Positions 25,681 through 33,513 of a stretch of DNA of 42,074 bases are shown one piece after another. The DNA is taken from assembly GCA_013177805.1 (NCBI GenBank), contig JABLXU010000050.1, positions 1 through 42,074 on the forward strand, read 5' to 3'. The notes below the pieces were generated by a model. That model searched no databases and had not been told where the DNA came from. It saw only the letters and a program-made list of their open reading frames with translations. The stretch's first letter is position 1, and the number at the start of each line of letters is the position of its first letter. The position numbers were made by a program, and so were the translations under genes. This stretch comes from Candidatus Omnitrophota bacterium. Lineage in GTDB: Bacteria; Hinthialibacterota; Hinthialibacteria; Hinthialibacterales; Hinthialibacteraceae.

Positions 25681-25710
25681 AGAATAGCGGCGGGAAGGAG
25701 GAGTTGTCAA
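25681..25710 (-). promoter_or_regulatory. Sigma-70-type promoter of the riboswitch transcript
   Basis: On the minus strand TTGACA (25710-25705) and TATTCT (25686-25681) are 18 bases apart, and the expected start near 25674 coincides with the first stem of the riboswitch. The agreement with the RNA start makes this more than a chance match. Confidence 0.6.
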
Positions 25711-25731
25711 GTGGGATCGGATATCGTAATT

Positions 25732-25760
25732 TTGACGATATAAATGTTTTGGGATATATA
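25732..25760 (+). promoter_or_regulatory. Promoter-like boxes upstream of the ECF sigma gene
   Basis: TTGACG (25732-25737) and TATATA (25755-25760) are 17 bases apart, in an AT-rich segment. A transcript from about 25767 would have a leader of about 110 bases before the ATG at 25878. The -35 box lies 21 bases from the -35 box of the divergent riboswitch promoter. Confidence 0.4.
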
Positions 25761-25877
25761 TTCAATTATAAAGTGAAATATATTCGAAATTTCCTCGTAT
25801 ATATTGGGAATCGAGGTTGGAGAGGATGTCGCGGTATTGCGTCATCCCGGCCCCATAACGTGTCTGGGAAACGCAAC

Positions 25878-26357
25878 ATGGCTTGTCAAGAACCATGCCC
25901 TACCAAGCGAGACTTGGAAATGTGGTATAAAAATTATTACCGGTGGGCGGTGAATGTGGCGTACCGGTTCACCCGGGACCGGGATGTGGCCGAAGATATC
26001 GCCCAAGAGGCCTTTTTACGGATCTATACCGCTCAGGACCCGTATCAGCCTACGGCCGAGTTCAAGACATATCTCTTTCAGATTATCAGGAATCTCTGTA
26101 TCGACCATTTCCGGAAAGAGCAACGCCTGGTCCAAGACGTGGGAATGGCTTCCCTCCTTCCCGATGTATCGCACGAAAAAACAATCGATCGAATCGAGGT
26201 GGAGGAACGCTTGACGCGCCTCCCCCGCCACGTGCATAAAATATTCAAATTATTCTATTTAGAAAATAGACCCTACAAGGAAATCGCGCAAGTTCTGAAT
26301 ATTCCGGAAAAAACCGTGGGGAACATTTTGTACTATTGGTGCAAGAAAATCAAATGA
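25878..26357 (+). CDS. ECF-type RNA polymerase sigma factor
   Basis: A 159-residue sigma-70 family protein of the extracytoplasmic-function class. Region 2 shows DVAEDIAQEAFLRIY and AEFKTYLFQIIRNLCIDHFRK; region 4 has the helix-turn-helix YKEIAQVLNIPEKTVGNILYYWCKKIK. Length and lack of regions 1 and 3 fit an ECF sigma factor. ATG 25878 is preferred over upstream frames; the ribosome site is weak. No anti-sigma gene with a membrane helix follows directly; instead an AT-rich region and exported protein genes come next on the same strand. It may direct their transcription, but this is only suggested by order. It starts divergently from the cobalamin riboswitch. Confidence 0.92.
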   Translation: MACQEPCPTKRDLEMWYKNYYRWAVNVAYRFTRDRDVAEDIAQEAFLRIYTAQDPYQPTAEFKTYLFQIIRNLCIDHFRKEQRLVQDVGMASLLPDVSHEKTIDRIEVEERLTRLPRHVHKIFKLFYLENRPYKEIAQVLNIPEKTVGNILYYWCKKIK

Positions 26358-26648
26358 ATTGATGATTTTTTAAGGAATAGAAGGGGTCTGGGGCGTTTAA
26401 ATAGTTAAGAGATTTTTCAAAAGTGTTTCCCCATTGATCAATAAAAGAGGTACTTCATTCAAAAAGGATACTTTTGTTGAATACGCTTGGATAAGTATCT
26501 ACTATGCAAGTCCCAATAAAATAAATGGGAGAGAATAAAATAAACAAAATTACATTGATTACATATGTGCCTGAAAATTATGAAGAAACAGGTGATTTTT
26601 TATAACTTTGTTTTTTTTCAGATATTATTTTAATTTTTGTTATTTTTG
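26358..26648. other. AT-rich intergenic stretch after the ECF sigma gene
   Basis: About 290 bases of strongly AT-rich DNA that mark the start of an island lasting to about 29470. ATTCAA near 26455 and TTGAAT near 26475 form a loose inverted repeat around a T-rich centre, perhaps ending the sigma transcript. A 26-codon frame at 26525-26605 has no ribosome site and is not called a gene. Confidence 0.4.
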
Positions 26649-28244
26649 ATGAAAAATTGGAAAATGATCATGAATAGATATAGAAATTCATTTTATTTTA
26701 TTTTGTTTTCAATATTTTTTTTGAGTGAAAATCATGCATTTTCAGAACCACATGGTCCAGAAATTATTTATCATCCTTTCTCTAAAATTACGCCATATGA
26801 TATTAACAATAAATGGTTTCCGATTGGTTGGTCTGTCCGAGTTGACAATATCTGGGGACAAGGACATCCAACTAATCCCGATCCTCAAAATATTGGTGAA
26901 TGGGAAAATGGTTATGTATATTATTTAGTTGGGCAGGGACATTCATGGGTAAATTGTTTACATCTCATACCTAATGACAATCGAGAAGCTTGGGGGCTAG
27001 ATCGATGGAGGACCGAGCCTGAATGGTCATCGACAGAGCTTTATAAACGAGCTTTGATTTCATTAGAGCAAATTAAAATTGATTCTAGTGGGATTTTCGA
27101 CTTTAAAGCTTTCCCACGAATGATATCACATCTTGGCCCCCAAGGCAGCGCTTTTTTGTATGTGCTGCACACTTCTGGTACTTGGAAAGATGGAATAAAT
27201 GATCCTCCATCATACTATAATATCCCACAATCTGATGAAGAAATACTCAGGTTTCGTATAAATTTTTTTGAAAACTATCCTCAACTTGGTGGCTGGATTC
27301 TTGATGACGAACCATATGGTGGTAAAATCGCTGAAGATAATGGTGTCAGAGATTATGTTTATAATCAATTATTATATGTTAAAAACATAATTGAAACCAA
27401 CGATGGAAACATTAGTTCTCATCCAATACATTGTATCGTAAGGGGTTATGGAAATTACGATATTGACCCCTGCATCAATCCGCAATATCTTTATAGATTA
27501 AATAATCTGAATATTGGAGATTATATTCACGATGACTTGTATGTATACGATTTCACAGACCAATATGGCAATCCATGGGTTACACCCTGGTTATATTTGG
27601 CAAATATACGTACCAGGATGGCAATAAAAAATCTTATTGAGCCTATTTGTGGTGCCCCTGCTAACAATATACATGCATGGATGCTATGGTACCAAGGACA
27701 ATCATATGATGATGAGGCCCCTGGATGTGTAAATCTTGATGATAATAATGAAAATGGTCGATTAACTGAGGAACAATTGCGATATCTTTGTTACACATCA
27801 TGGATCAACGGAGCCCAGGGAGCGATGTTTTGGGAACTTTCTAAATCCGATCCTATCATGTTTACTAGAGCTAGAAAAATTACTTTTGAAGCTAATTTAC
27901 TCAAAAGTTATTTGTTAGAATCGGATGCTGATATAAATGCAACTATAACAAGTACTAATGATGATGATTCAACCGCCCAGTTCATCATAAGAAAAGATCC
28001 TAATTTCATTCCGAATTCTACTCATAAATCAAAAGTAATGATGATGATATGCAATAATTCTGTATTTCAAACTAATCTCTGGATTCAATTTCCTCAAAAT
28101 CAAATTATTGATTTTTCAACTGTTAGCGGGATTATACCTTCTTATCAATGGTCATTCACCCCTGACTATGTTAATAATCGCTTGGGTGTCGGAATTGCCA
28201 GTTGCCGTGGGCGTTCTTTTACATTCAAGATTCTAGCTGACTAA
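26649..28244 (+). CDS. Secreted TIM-barrel-like protein, possible glycoside hydrolase
   Basis: A 531-residue exported protein; NSFYFILFSIFFLSENHAFS near the start is a signal peptide. It is markedly AT-rich, unlike flanking genes. GGWILDDEPYGG (about 214-225), with Asp219/Asp220/Glu221, followed far downstream by HAWMLWYQGQSYDDEAPG and TSWINGAQGAMFWELSK resembles TIM-barrel enzymes where acidic residues at strand ends and aromatic sugar platforms line the active site. I do not recognise a numbered family. Start choice is open: ATG 26649, 26664 or 26670 (the last has GGAAA 8 bases before it). The next gene starts 27 bases after the stop, so they form a pair. Function is inferred only from motif style. 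Confidence 0.6.
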   Translation: MKNWKMIMNRYRNSFYFILFSIFFLSENHAFSEPHGPEIIYHPFSKITPYDINNKWFPIGWSVRVDNIWGQGHPTNPDPQNIGEWENGYVYYLVGQGHSWVNCLHLIPNDNREAWGLDRWRTEPEWSSTELYKRALISLEQIKIDSSGIFDFKAFPRMISHLGPQGSAFLYVLHTSGTWKDGINDPPSYYNIPQSDEEILRFRINFFENYPQLGGWILDDEPYGGKIAEDNGVRDYVYNQLLYVKNIIETNDGNISSHPIHCIVRGYGNYDIDPCINPQYLYRLNNLNIGDYIHDDLYVYDFTDQYGNPWVTPWLYLANIRTRMAIKNLIEPICGAPANNIHAWMLWYQGQSYDDEAPGCVNLDDNNENGRLTEEQLRYLCYTSWINGAQGAMFWELSKSDPIMFTRARKITFEANLLKSYLLESDADINATITSTNDDDSTAQFIIRKDPNFIPNSTHKSKVMMMICNNSVFQTNLWIQFPQNQIIDFSTVSGIIPSYQWSFTPDYVNNRLGVGIASCRGRSFTFKILAD

Positions 28245-28270
28245 TGATAGCCGCTGAAAGGAATATAATC

Positions 28271-29455
28271 ATGAATAAACACTTTTTATTTTTCTTACTT
28301 ATCATGGCTCTTACCAGCCGTGCGTCTTGGTCCCAACAACAATACCAACCAGGTAAATTGGTTATTCAACCGATTCAACCCGTCGCACAAGAAGTACTTC
28401 CCTTTACTCAAGAAGAAATAGATTTTGTTTTTCGTTGGCGGGACAGCCGGTCTATCGATACAAATTTTGATGGTTCCATGTTGGTTGAATCACAAAAAAC
28501 CTATCTCCTCAACTCAGAGAGGAATGCGATAAACAAGGTCGTAGATGGAAATACACCAACTACTGTAATCGAACAATTAAACTTAAGTTATATGGGCGAT
28601 AAGCTAGCATATATTACTGAAGATTCCAAATATAATTATGTTTATATAATTAATCCACTTACTAAAGACACCATCGTAACCTATAGCGAGAAAAAAGAAA
28701 TTGTTGTTGATAAAATTGTTCATTTAGAAGCAAATGCCGATTTAACACGCCTTGTCTACACTTATTCATACGGCCCCTCGTATAACCGTTTGGTGGTGTT
28801 GAACAATGAAGGCGGAATGATAAAGAAAGTTTTTGAAATCAAACAAAACAGCGATGAAGAGTCGTTGTATGAGTCGTTGGATAATATTGTTGTATCGGAT
28901 TCAGGAAACCATATATTCTATACCGCTTCCTTTCCTACAACGGTTATGAAAGAAGGAAAACCAATAAACGTATATGAAACCGGTATGTATGAACTCACTT
29001 ATGATAATAACACATGGGTAGGGCCAACAAAAATTTTTGTAGATGGATTTTCCACCCTTAAACCCCTTGGTGTGGCCAAAGATGGTGATATGCTATTATT
29101 TAGAGCGTTTCAAAAAGGGGTTCATATTTTGAAACGAACAAGTGAAGGATGGTCAGAACCAGTATTGATTACAGAAAACAGCTCGGGATTCAACCAATAC
29201 GTTATATCTGCGGATGGACTAGTCATTGCGGCTGCACAAGCCCGGCCACCCTTGCCACCGCTCGGTAGCGATGCCCCACTCTATTTTGACATAAATCTAT
29301 ATTTTTTTGACGAAAACAAACCCAACCTATATAGGAAGCACAGTTTGACCAATACGGATGTGTATTCCTTCGGGCATCTCTTACTCAGCCGGGATGGTAC
29401 AAGGTTATTTTGGAAACCCGAAGTGAAATCCAGCATACATTTATTTGGGAATTGA
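28271..29455 (+). CDS. Secreted beta-propeller-like protein, unknown function
   Basis: A 394-residue protein with a signal peptide (MNKHFLFFLLIMALTSRASWSQ). The mature part repeats strands such as LNLSYMGDKLAYITEDSKYNYVYIIN, IVVSDSGNHIFYTASF and LLLSRDGTRLFWKP, typical of TolB/WD40-like or YVTN propeller blades. ATG 28271 has AAAGGAA 8 bases upstream; the longer frame from 28244 overlaps the preceding stop and lacks support. AT-rich like the gene before it and only 26 bases behind it, so the two are likely co-transcribed and shared one origin. No catalytic residues stand out. Binding of a glycan or protein in the periplasm or outside is possible. Confidence 0.65.
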   Translation: MNKHFLFFLLIMALTSRASWSQQQYQPGKLVIQPIQPVAQEVLPFTQEEIDFVFRWRDSRSIDTNFDGSMLVESQKTYLLNSERNAINKVVDGNTPTTVIEQLNLSYMGDKLAYITEDSKYNYVYIINPLTKDTIVTYSEKKEIVVDKIVHLEANADLTRLVYTYSYGPSYNRLVVLNNEGGMIKKVFEIKQNSDEESLYESLDNIVVSDSGNHIFYTASFPTTVMKEGKPINVYETGMYELTYDNNTWVGPTKIFVDGFSTLKPLGVAKDGDMLLFRAFQKGVHILKRTSEGWSEPVLITENSSGFNQYVISADGLVIAAAQARPPLPPLGSDAPLYFDINLYFFDENKPNLYRKHSLTNTDVYSFGHLLLSRDGTRLFWKPEVKSSIHLFGN

Positions 29456-29522
29456 TGAGTAAAATTCAGTCTAGGCACCATGCGTAGCGTAATCCAACAA
29501 TACAATAAAAGGAGTGAACAAA

Positions 29523-30461
29523 ATGAACAAACTCACATGGTTGACATTCGGGCTGCTCGTCTGCGCCGGTGGTGTTTCCCTGGCGGAGGTCTCCACACCC
29601 GCGGATTTGACGGCGTATGTCAAGAGCCAGTTGAATCCAATCGAGGCCTTTGAGGTGCAATATCACGGATGGATGTACGTCCCCGCCGAAACGGGCGCCG
29701 GGCGCGAGGAATTCTGGCAGGGGCAGATCGCGTTTGTGCAAGACGCCATCGCGAAACGCAAAGCCGGCACGTTGACGCCGGAGGAGGAGAAGCGAATCGG
29801 TCACAAGACCCTCGAGGAATTGGAAGCCTTGCTCCAGAATTACGAAAGGCATAGGCAGGGTTTTTCCATCGAGTCGATTTATGTGTTCAGCCGTCAGGGC
29901 GATCTCCAGCGATGCGATGTCTTCCGGCCTAATGACCAGACCGAACATCACGCGTATCTCTTCGATGGCCAGGAAGGATATGTTTATTTCTCCAACAAAA
30001 AGCAAGTCACCCGGTCTCCCAGCTTCACGGAACGCTGGAGCGATCCCACGCAAGCGGCCGGCTATGGATTCAATCTCAATCAATTTCTGGGTGACGATTT
30101 CCAAATCGTGAGTTATGACGCCGGCCGGCGGATTCTCCAGGTCAAACCGCTCACAGGCCGGAACCCGGACAACGTGTATGAATTCACGCTGATGGAAGGC
30201 CATCCGGAATATTGGACGCAAGTGGATGTGATCCAGCCCGGCGGCGTTGTCGTGGAACGCGTGCTCTGCCGCGCATTTCAGGAAAAGGAAGGCATCCTGG
30301 TTCCGGGCGAGATCGTTCGGCAAAAACTCCGTGGAGCGGAACTGCAGGATTCTCTCCGATTGGAACTGGTGGAAGCCAATTTTCATGATCCCCAATTCCC
30401 TCAAGGTTTATTTCAAGCGCCCGAGGGAAAGGAAATCGTGATGAAGGAGTATAGCCGGTAA
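29523..30461 (+). CDS. Exported LolA-like protein, unknown function
   Basis: A 312-residue protein with a signal peptide ending about SLAEV. The mature sequence follows the pattern of LolA/LolB-like lipoprotein-sorting proteins: alternating strands, a DAGRRILQVKPL strand pair, YEFTLMEGHPEYWTQVDV, a GGVVVERV stretch, then a final strand pair EILVPGEIV... and LVEANFHDPQFPQGLFQAP. ATG 29523 has AAGGAGTG 7 bases upstream. Base composition is back to the high-GC style, marking the right border of the AT-rich island. A second protein of the same style follows. The substrate is unknown; the fold assignment is by eye and would need a profile search. Confidence 0.6.
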   Translation: MNKLTWLTFGLLVCAGGVSLAEVSTPADLTAYVKSQLNPIEAFEVQYHGWMYVPAETGAGREEFWQGQIAFVQDAIAKRKAGTLTPEEEKRIGHKTLEELEALLQNYERHRQGFSIESIYVFSRQGDLQRCDVFRPNDQTEHHAYLFDGQEGYVYFSNKKQVTRSPSFTERWSDPTQAAGYGFNLNQFLGDDFQIVSYDAGRRILQVKPLTGRNPDNVYEFTLMEGHPEYWTQVDVIQPGGVVVERVLCRAFQEKEGILVPGEIVRQKLRGAELQDSLRLELVEANFHDPQFPQGLFQAPEGKEIVMKEYSR

Positions 30462-30478
30462 GGAAATAAAAAAAGATT

Positions 30479-30518
30479 AAAGGGATGGTATTTGCACTTC
30501 GCCAATTCCATCCCTTTT
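30479..30518 (+). terminator. Hairpin after the first LolA-like gene
   Basis: AAAGGGATGG (30479-30488) and CCATCCCTTT (30508-30517) form a perfect 10-base stem with a 19-base loop, followed by only one extra T before GG. It lies between two same-strand genes and could be a weak terminator or attenuator. Confidence 0.45.
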
Positions 30519-30546
30519 GGATATGGATACCGAAAGGAATAGTGCC

Positions 30547-31443
30547 ATGAAACAAGCATTGCATCTATCCATAGTCATGATGGTGGGCGCATGGCTGGCC
30601 GCGCCCGGGGTGTTGGCGCAGGATTCCGAATCCGTGCTGGCCGGAATGCAAGCGTCCGCCGCGGACATTCAGACGGCGAAATTGGTCTATACGCAGATCA
30701 AATCCATGGACAGCGGCCGCGCGGAGCGAATCGCTGAAAAACTTTCAACAAGTACTCTCGTGGACACGAAGGGCTTGGCTCCCGAAGACATTCAAAGCAG
30801 CCTGGAATGGAAACAGGATGCCAAGATTGTCTGGATCTCCGGAAACCGGATCTTGGTGGAATCCAATCCGTGGCTGAAAAACCCCAGTGTGCCTGACCGC
30901 CATCCCTTCAATTATCTCAAACTGTATGATTGGGACGCGGATATGACATATGACATATTGCCGGGTGTTGACAACATCCAGACCCGTGTCGATCAATGGC
31001 GCCTGACCACCGGCCGGTATAGTCCCAACGATCCGATCGCCGTCTATCCGCGTTTGAAGCCCGCCCGCTTCGCCCCCGGCTCCCTGACGTTCGATAAAGA
31101 GTTCATCGTGGAAAAGGGCAACCGTTTCCTAGTGCGTGACACCAACACGGATTTCGTGTTCATGCGCGGGTCCTACGATCCGGACAAGGGATATGTGCTG
31201 GCATCCTATGAATTTTATTTCCCTGGGATTCCCGACAAGCCGGCGTTGCGCGTGGATTTCAACGATTTCCGGCTAGTGGAGGGCATTTGGCTGCCCGGTA
31301 TGATCGTAACCCAACAGGGCCACACTCAGGAGATCTTGACGCTGGTGGAGGCGATACTGAACCAGCCGGTGGACGCCGCGAAATTCGAACTGCCGGCCAC
31401 CTATCTCGCGGTTGACCATGGTGCCGGGAGACCGCACGAATAA
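30547..31443 (+). CDS. Exported LolA-like protein, unknown function
   Basis: A 298-residue protein with a signal peptide ending GVLAQ. The mature part looks like a lipoprotein-sorting/LolA-type barrel: LVYTQIKSM at the start, FLVRDTNTDFVFM, YVLASYEFYFPGIPDKPALRVDFNDFRLVEGIWLPGMIV and a final LTLVEAILNQPVDAAKFELP, where proteins of this family typically end with a strand followed by a F-x-LP tail. ATG 30547 has AAAGGAA 8 bases upstream. It lies behind the similar 312-residue protein and ends before a good terminator. Probably periplasmic carrier or sensor of lipid-like ligand; the ligand is unknown. Confidence 0.6.
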   Translation: MKQALHLSIVMMVGAWLAAPGVLAQDSESVLAGMQASAADIQTAKLVYTQIKSMDSGRAERIAEKLSTSTLVDTKGLAPEDIQSSLEWKQDAKIVWISGNRILVESNPWLKNPSVPDRHPFNYLKLYDWDADMTYDILPGVDNIQTRVDQWRLTTGRYSPNDPIAVYPRLKPARFAPGSLTFDKEFIVEKGNRFLVRDTNTDFVFMRGSYDPDKGYVLASYEFYFPGIPDKPALRVDFNDFRLVEGIWLPGMIVTQQGHTQEILTLVEAILNQPVDAAKFELPATYLAVDHGAGRPHE

Positions 31444-31498
31444 CACGAATAAGATAAAAAAGTGGCCTTCGATTGAACCATGGTGAGACAGAGGGGAT

Positions 31499-31527
31499 GG
31501 GACAACAAAACGGCCTGTCCCCTTTTT
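31499..31527 (+). terminator. Rho-independent terminator
   Basis: GGGACA (31499-31504) pairs with TGTCCC (31516-31521) and is followed by C and TTTTT. A further AGGGGA upstream could widen the stem. It lies 55 bases after the second LolA-like gene and likely ends its transcript. Confidence 0.6.
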
Positions 31528-31570
31528 ACTTTACACTATATTTGCATTTTATTTTAGTGAGGAGAAGCCC

Positions 31571-31708
31571 ATGCTTGGTTTATATTTGTTATTTACAATT
31601 ATAATTTTCTTGCCAAATCATCAATTAATAATCAAGTTGCTAAATCATGAAGAGAGCCCAAATGACCAGTCCCTTCACAAAGCATTTCACCTCTACTATC
31701 AAACATAA
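31571..31708 (+). CDS. Possible small membrane protein, 45 residues
   Basis: An ATG with a strong GAGGAG ribosome site 6 bases upstream opens a 45-codon frame. The first 20 residues (LGLYLLFTIIIFLPN) form a hydrophobic helix; the rest is polar. It overlaps the start of the SGNH-like gene in another frame (31647), which itself has a poor ribosome site, so translation of the small frame could feed the larger one. Too short to recognise; could also be a leader peptide. Confidence 0.35.
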   Translation: MLGLYLLFTIIIFLPNHQLIIKLLNHEESPNDQSLHKAFHLYYQT

Positions 31709-32687
31709 GTACAAACACATAGTTCAAAACTTCACTCTGCTTATTTTCTCCATTCTCCTTGCCCTCGTACTGGGTGAATTCGCCATCCGCGTCACCGATA
31801 TCGATGGCTGCATCAACGCCGCCATGAGGGGCATGTCGCCCGCCGATTATGCGTTTCGCATTCAACATGTTCTGGACATCTACAAGGACAATGACGTACT
31901 GGTACTATCCTTAAACGGGAAGGATTTTTATGATGATGAGAAATATGAGAAGCAATTCGGATTGAAAGTCAATCCATCCGATCATTCCATTACCCGCCTC
32001 CCTTTTTCCGAATCCGAACCGTATTATTTCCGCCACGCCGGCCCTCTTGCCTTTCCCCTCAGCCGGATCCGCGTGAGTTGGCTGCTGGTTCCCTGGTTGT
32101 ATGAATCTCCTTCTCTTCCCCGGATTTCCCTAGTGCTTGAAAACCGCCTTGCCGGACAAATCTTATCTTTGTATAAATCCGCCAAAGTAACCGGTATTGA
32201 AATTGCAAACCATCCGGGCAACACCACCCGAATCACCTTTCCTCTCAATTCAGCAACCGTGTTAACGCCGGATCAAGTCAATCAATTATGGCAACTATTC
32301 AAGAGCGAAGTGTATGATCATTTTCAAACCATCCGGCCCGATTTTAATCAAAAGGAATCCTATATTGTCTCCGCAAAGCAAGCCCAACGCACGTTTTCCT
32401 ATTTGGATGTCATTCACAGGATAAGCCTCACTAACCGATTCAAGATTTATATGATTTATTTGCCGTTTTTGGATGAATTGAGAAATCATATCGAGCTATG
32501 GTTTATGCAATACGGCAAAGACCATCCCGATATTCAATACATTTCGTTGACGAAACCGCTATTGGATGCATGCCTGGAAGGCGATGAAGCAATCTATTTT
32601 CCCATAGAAGGCCATCTGACCGCCGCCGGGCACCGCGCCGTGGCGGAACCATTATACCGCGTGTTCCATGAGAGTTGTCCCGGATAA
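31647..32687 (+). CDS. Membrane-anchored SGNH/GDSL-hydrolase-like protein, seemingly lacking its N-terminal catalytic block
   Basis: A 346-residue protein with one N-terminal membrane helix (FTLLIFSILLALVLGEF). The later pattern fits SGNH hydrolases of the kind that modify exopolysaccharides: INAAMRGMSPADYAFRIQHVLDIYKDNDVLVLSLNGKDF resembles the G/N-block region, and FPIEGHLTAAGH is the final His block. The early block carrying GDS with the nucleophilic Ser is not seen between the membrane helix and the first matching part, so about 80-100 residues of the normal enzyme seem missing without a frame break. The start is uncertain (ATG 31647 or 31662; poor ribosome sites). It follows a terminator and a small frame with a strong site. 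Probably inactive or with a changed role. Confidence 0.6.
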   Translation: MKRAQMTSPFTKHFTSTIKHKYKHIVQNFTLLIFSILLALVLGEFAIRVTDIDGCINAAMRGMSPADYAFRIQHVLDIYKDNDVLVLSLNGKDFYDDEKYEKQFGLKVNPSDHSITRLPFSESEPYYFRHAGPLAFPLSRIRVSWLLVPWLYESPSLPRISLVLENRLAGQILSLYKSAKVTGIEIANHPGNTTRITFPLNSATVLTPDQVNQLWQLFKSEVYDHFQTIRPDFNQKESYIVSAKQAQRTFSYLDVIHRISLTNRFKIYMIYLPFLDELRNHIELWFMQYGKDHPDIQYISLTKPLLDACLEGDEAIYFPIEGHLTAAGHRAVAEPLYRVFHESCPG

Positions 32688-32697
32688 ACATCGATCG

Positions 32698-32973
32698 TCA
32701 TGCAGCGAGACCGAAGTCTCCCGCTGGTCTTCTCTGAAGAAGCCAGGTTTTCATCCGAACCTTGGTGATGCAAGCCGTATCCGACATTTCAGGCTCATCC
32801 GGCAAGTGCGTACTTTTTTTCAGATCGCCGGTGCGCGTCTCTTCGAAAGGATCGATGATAACCACCCCTAAAATTACCTCTCCCTTTGGATCGGTGTTCC
32901 CTCCAATACCTAAAAAAACTCGTAGGTTTTCGTTATTCAACTGTTTTACAAATTGGGAAAAACTGTTACCCAT
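32698..32973 (-). CDS. Possible small hypothetical protein
   Basis: A 91-codon frame converging on the SGNH-like gene with 10 bases between stops. The peptide has protein-like content (LRVFLGIGG, then VILGVVIIDPFEE) and balanced codon use, but its ribosome site sits too close to the ATG, and a decayed gene fragment begins immediately to the right on the other strand. It may be the end of a broken gene. No family is recognised. Confidence 0.3.
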   Translation of the reverse strand: MGNSFSQFVKQLNNENLRVFLGIGGNTDPKGEVILGVVIIDPFEETRTGDLKKSTHLPDEPEMSDTACITKVRMKTWLLQRRPAGDFGLAA

Positions 32974-32979
32974 GTCTCC

Positions 32980-33233
32980 GGTCTGTACACGCGCATATCT
33001 ATGCCAGTCCGGATGGCCAGAATTTCACGGATCCGGGCCAGACAGGCGCACATGATCTGCACTATTTCCGGTTTGATGCCAACGACACCTTCTCTCATCA
33101 TCCCGCTTGGCGGAACGGTCCGCAGGACGGCGTCACCTACTGGTTCCGCGTCTTCGCCCTGCGGGCGGAAGGTGGTGCAACCCGCCTGGACACCGGCCCG
33201 GTCCGTTTCGAGCCACCCCAAGTAAATAAGTGA
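32980..33233 (+). pseudogene. 3' fragment of an exported or FN3-like protein gene
   Basis: Reading HIYASPDGQNFTDPGQTG, FRFDAN and GVTYWFRVFALRAEGGATR gives a strand pattern like a fibronectin type III or carbohydrate-binding end domain, stopping at 33231-33233. No signal, start or upstream domain is found before it in any frame, so it appears to be the remnant of a larger gene broken during insertion or deletion events next to the transposase remnant. Confidence 0.4.
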
Positions 33234-33427
33234 TCTTACGCAAGGTAATGCAAGGCAACCGCAGCGACCGCGTCGCTGGAATGAAAGTGGGGCTTCTGAG
33301 CATCTGTTACGCCCTGCACCGCTGGGATCAGGAGCCCATCAATATGTTGGTGGAATGCTGCCTGCCCATCCGCCTCCGGGATGGGAAACAGCCCATTTCC
33401 CCCAAGAATCTCTTTGCGGAAAAGTAA
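33230..33427 (+). pseudogene. C-terminal remnant of a transposase (IS66-like)
   Basis: The frame ILRKVMQGNRSDRVAGMKVG followed by LLSICYALHRWDQEPINML resembles the C-terminal part of IS66-group transposases, where an R-K-x-x-G-x-R-S motif precedes a helical tail. Only about 65 codons remain; the catalytic core is absent. It touches the FN3-like fragment, suggesting that element insertion and loss shaped this stretch. The family call is tentative. Confidence 0.4.
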
Positions 33428-33513
33428 ACGGTTACCTGGTTGGAAAGACCACTCCGTTTACCACAAATGCCACTAGATCTATTTTTTTACGATCAAAGGA
33501 TTCCTATGGCAGA

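Noticed and set aside
26525..26605. 26-codon frame in the AT-rich spacer
   Set aside because: No ribosome site; expected by chance in such DNA.
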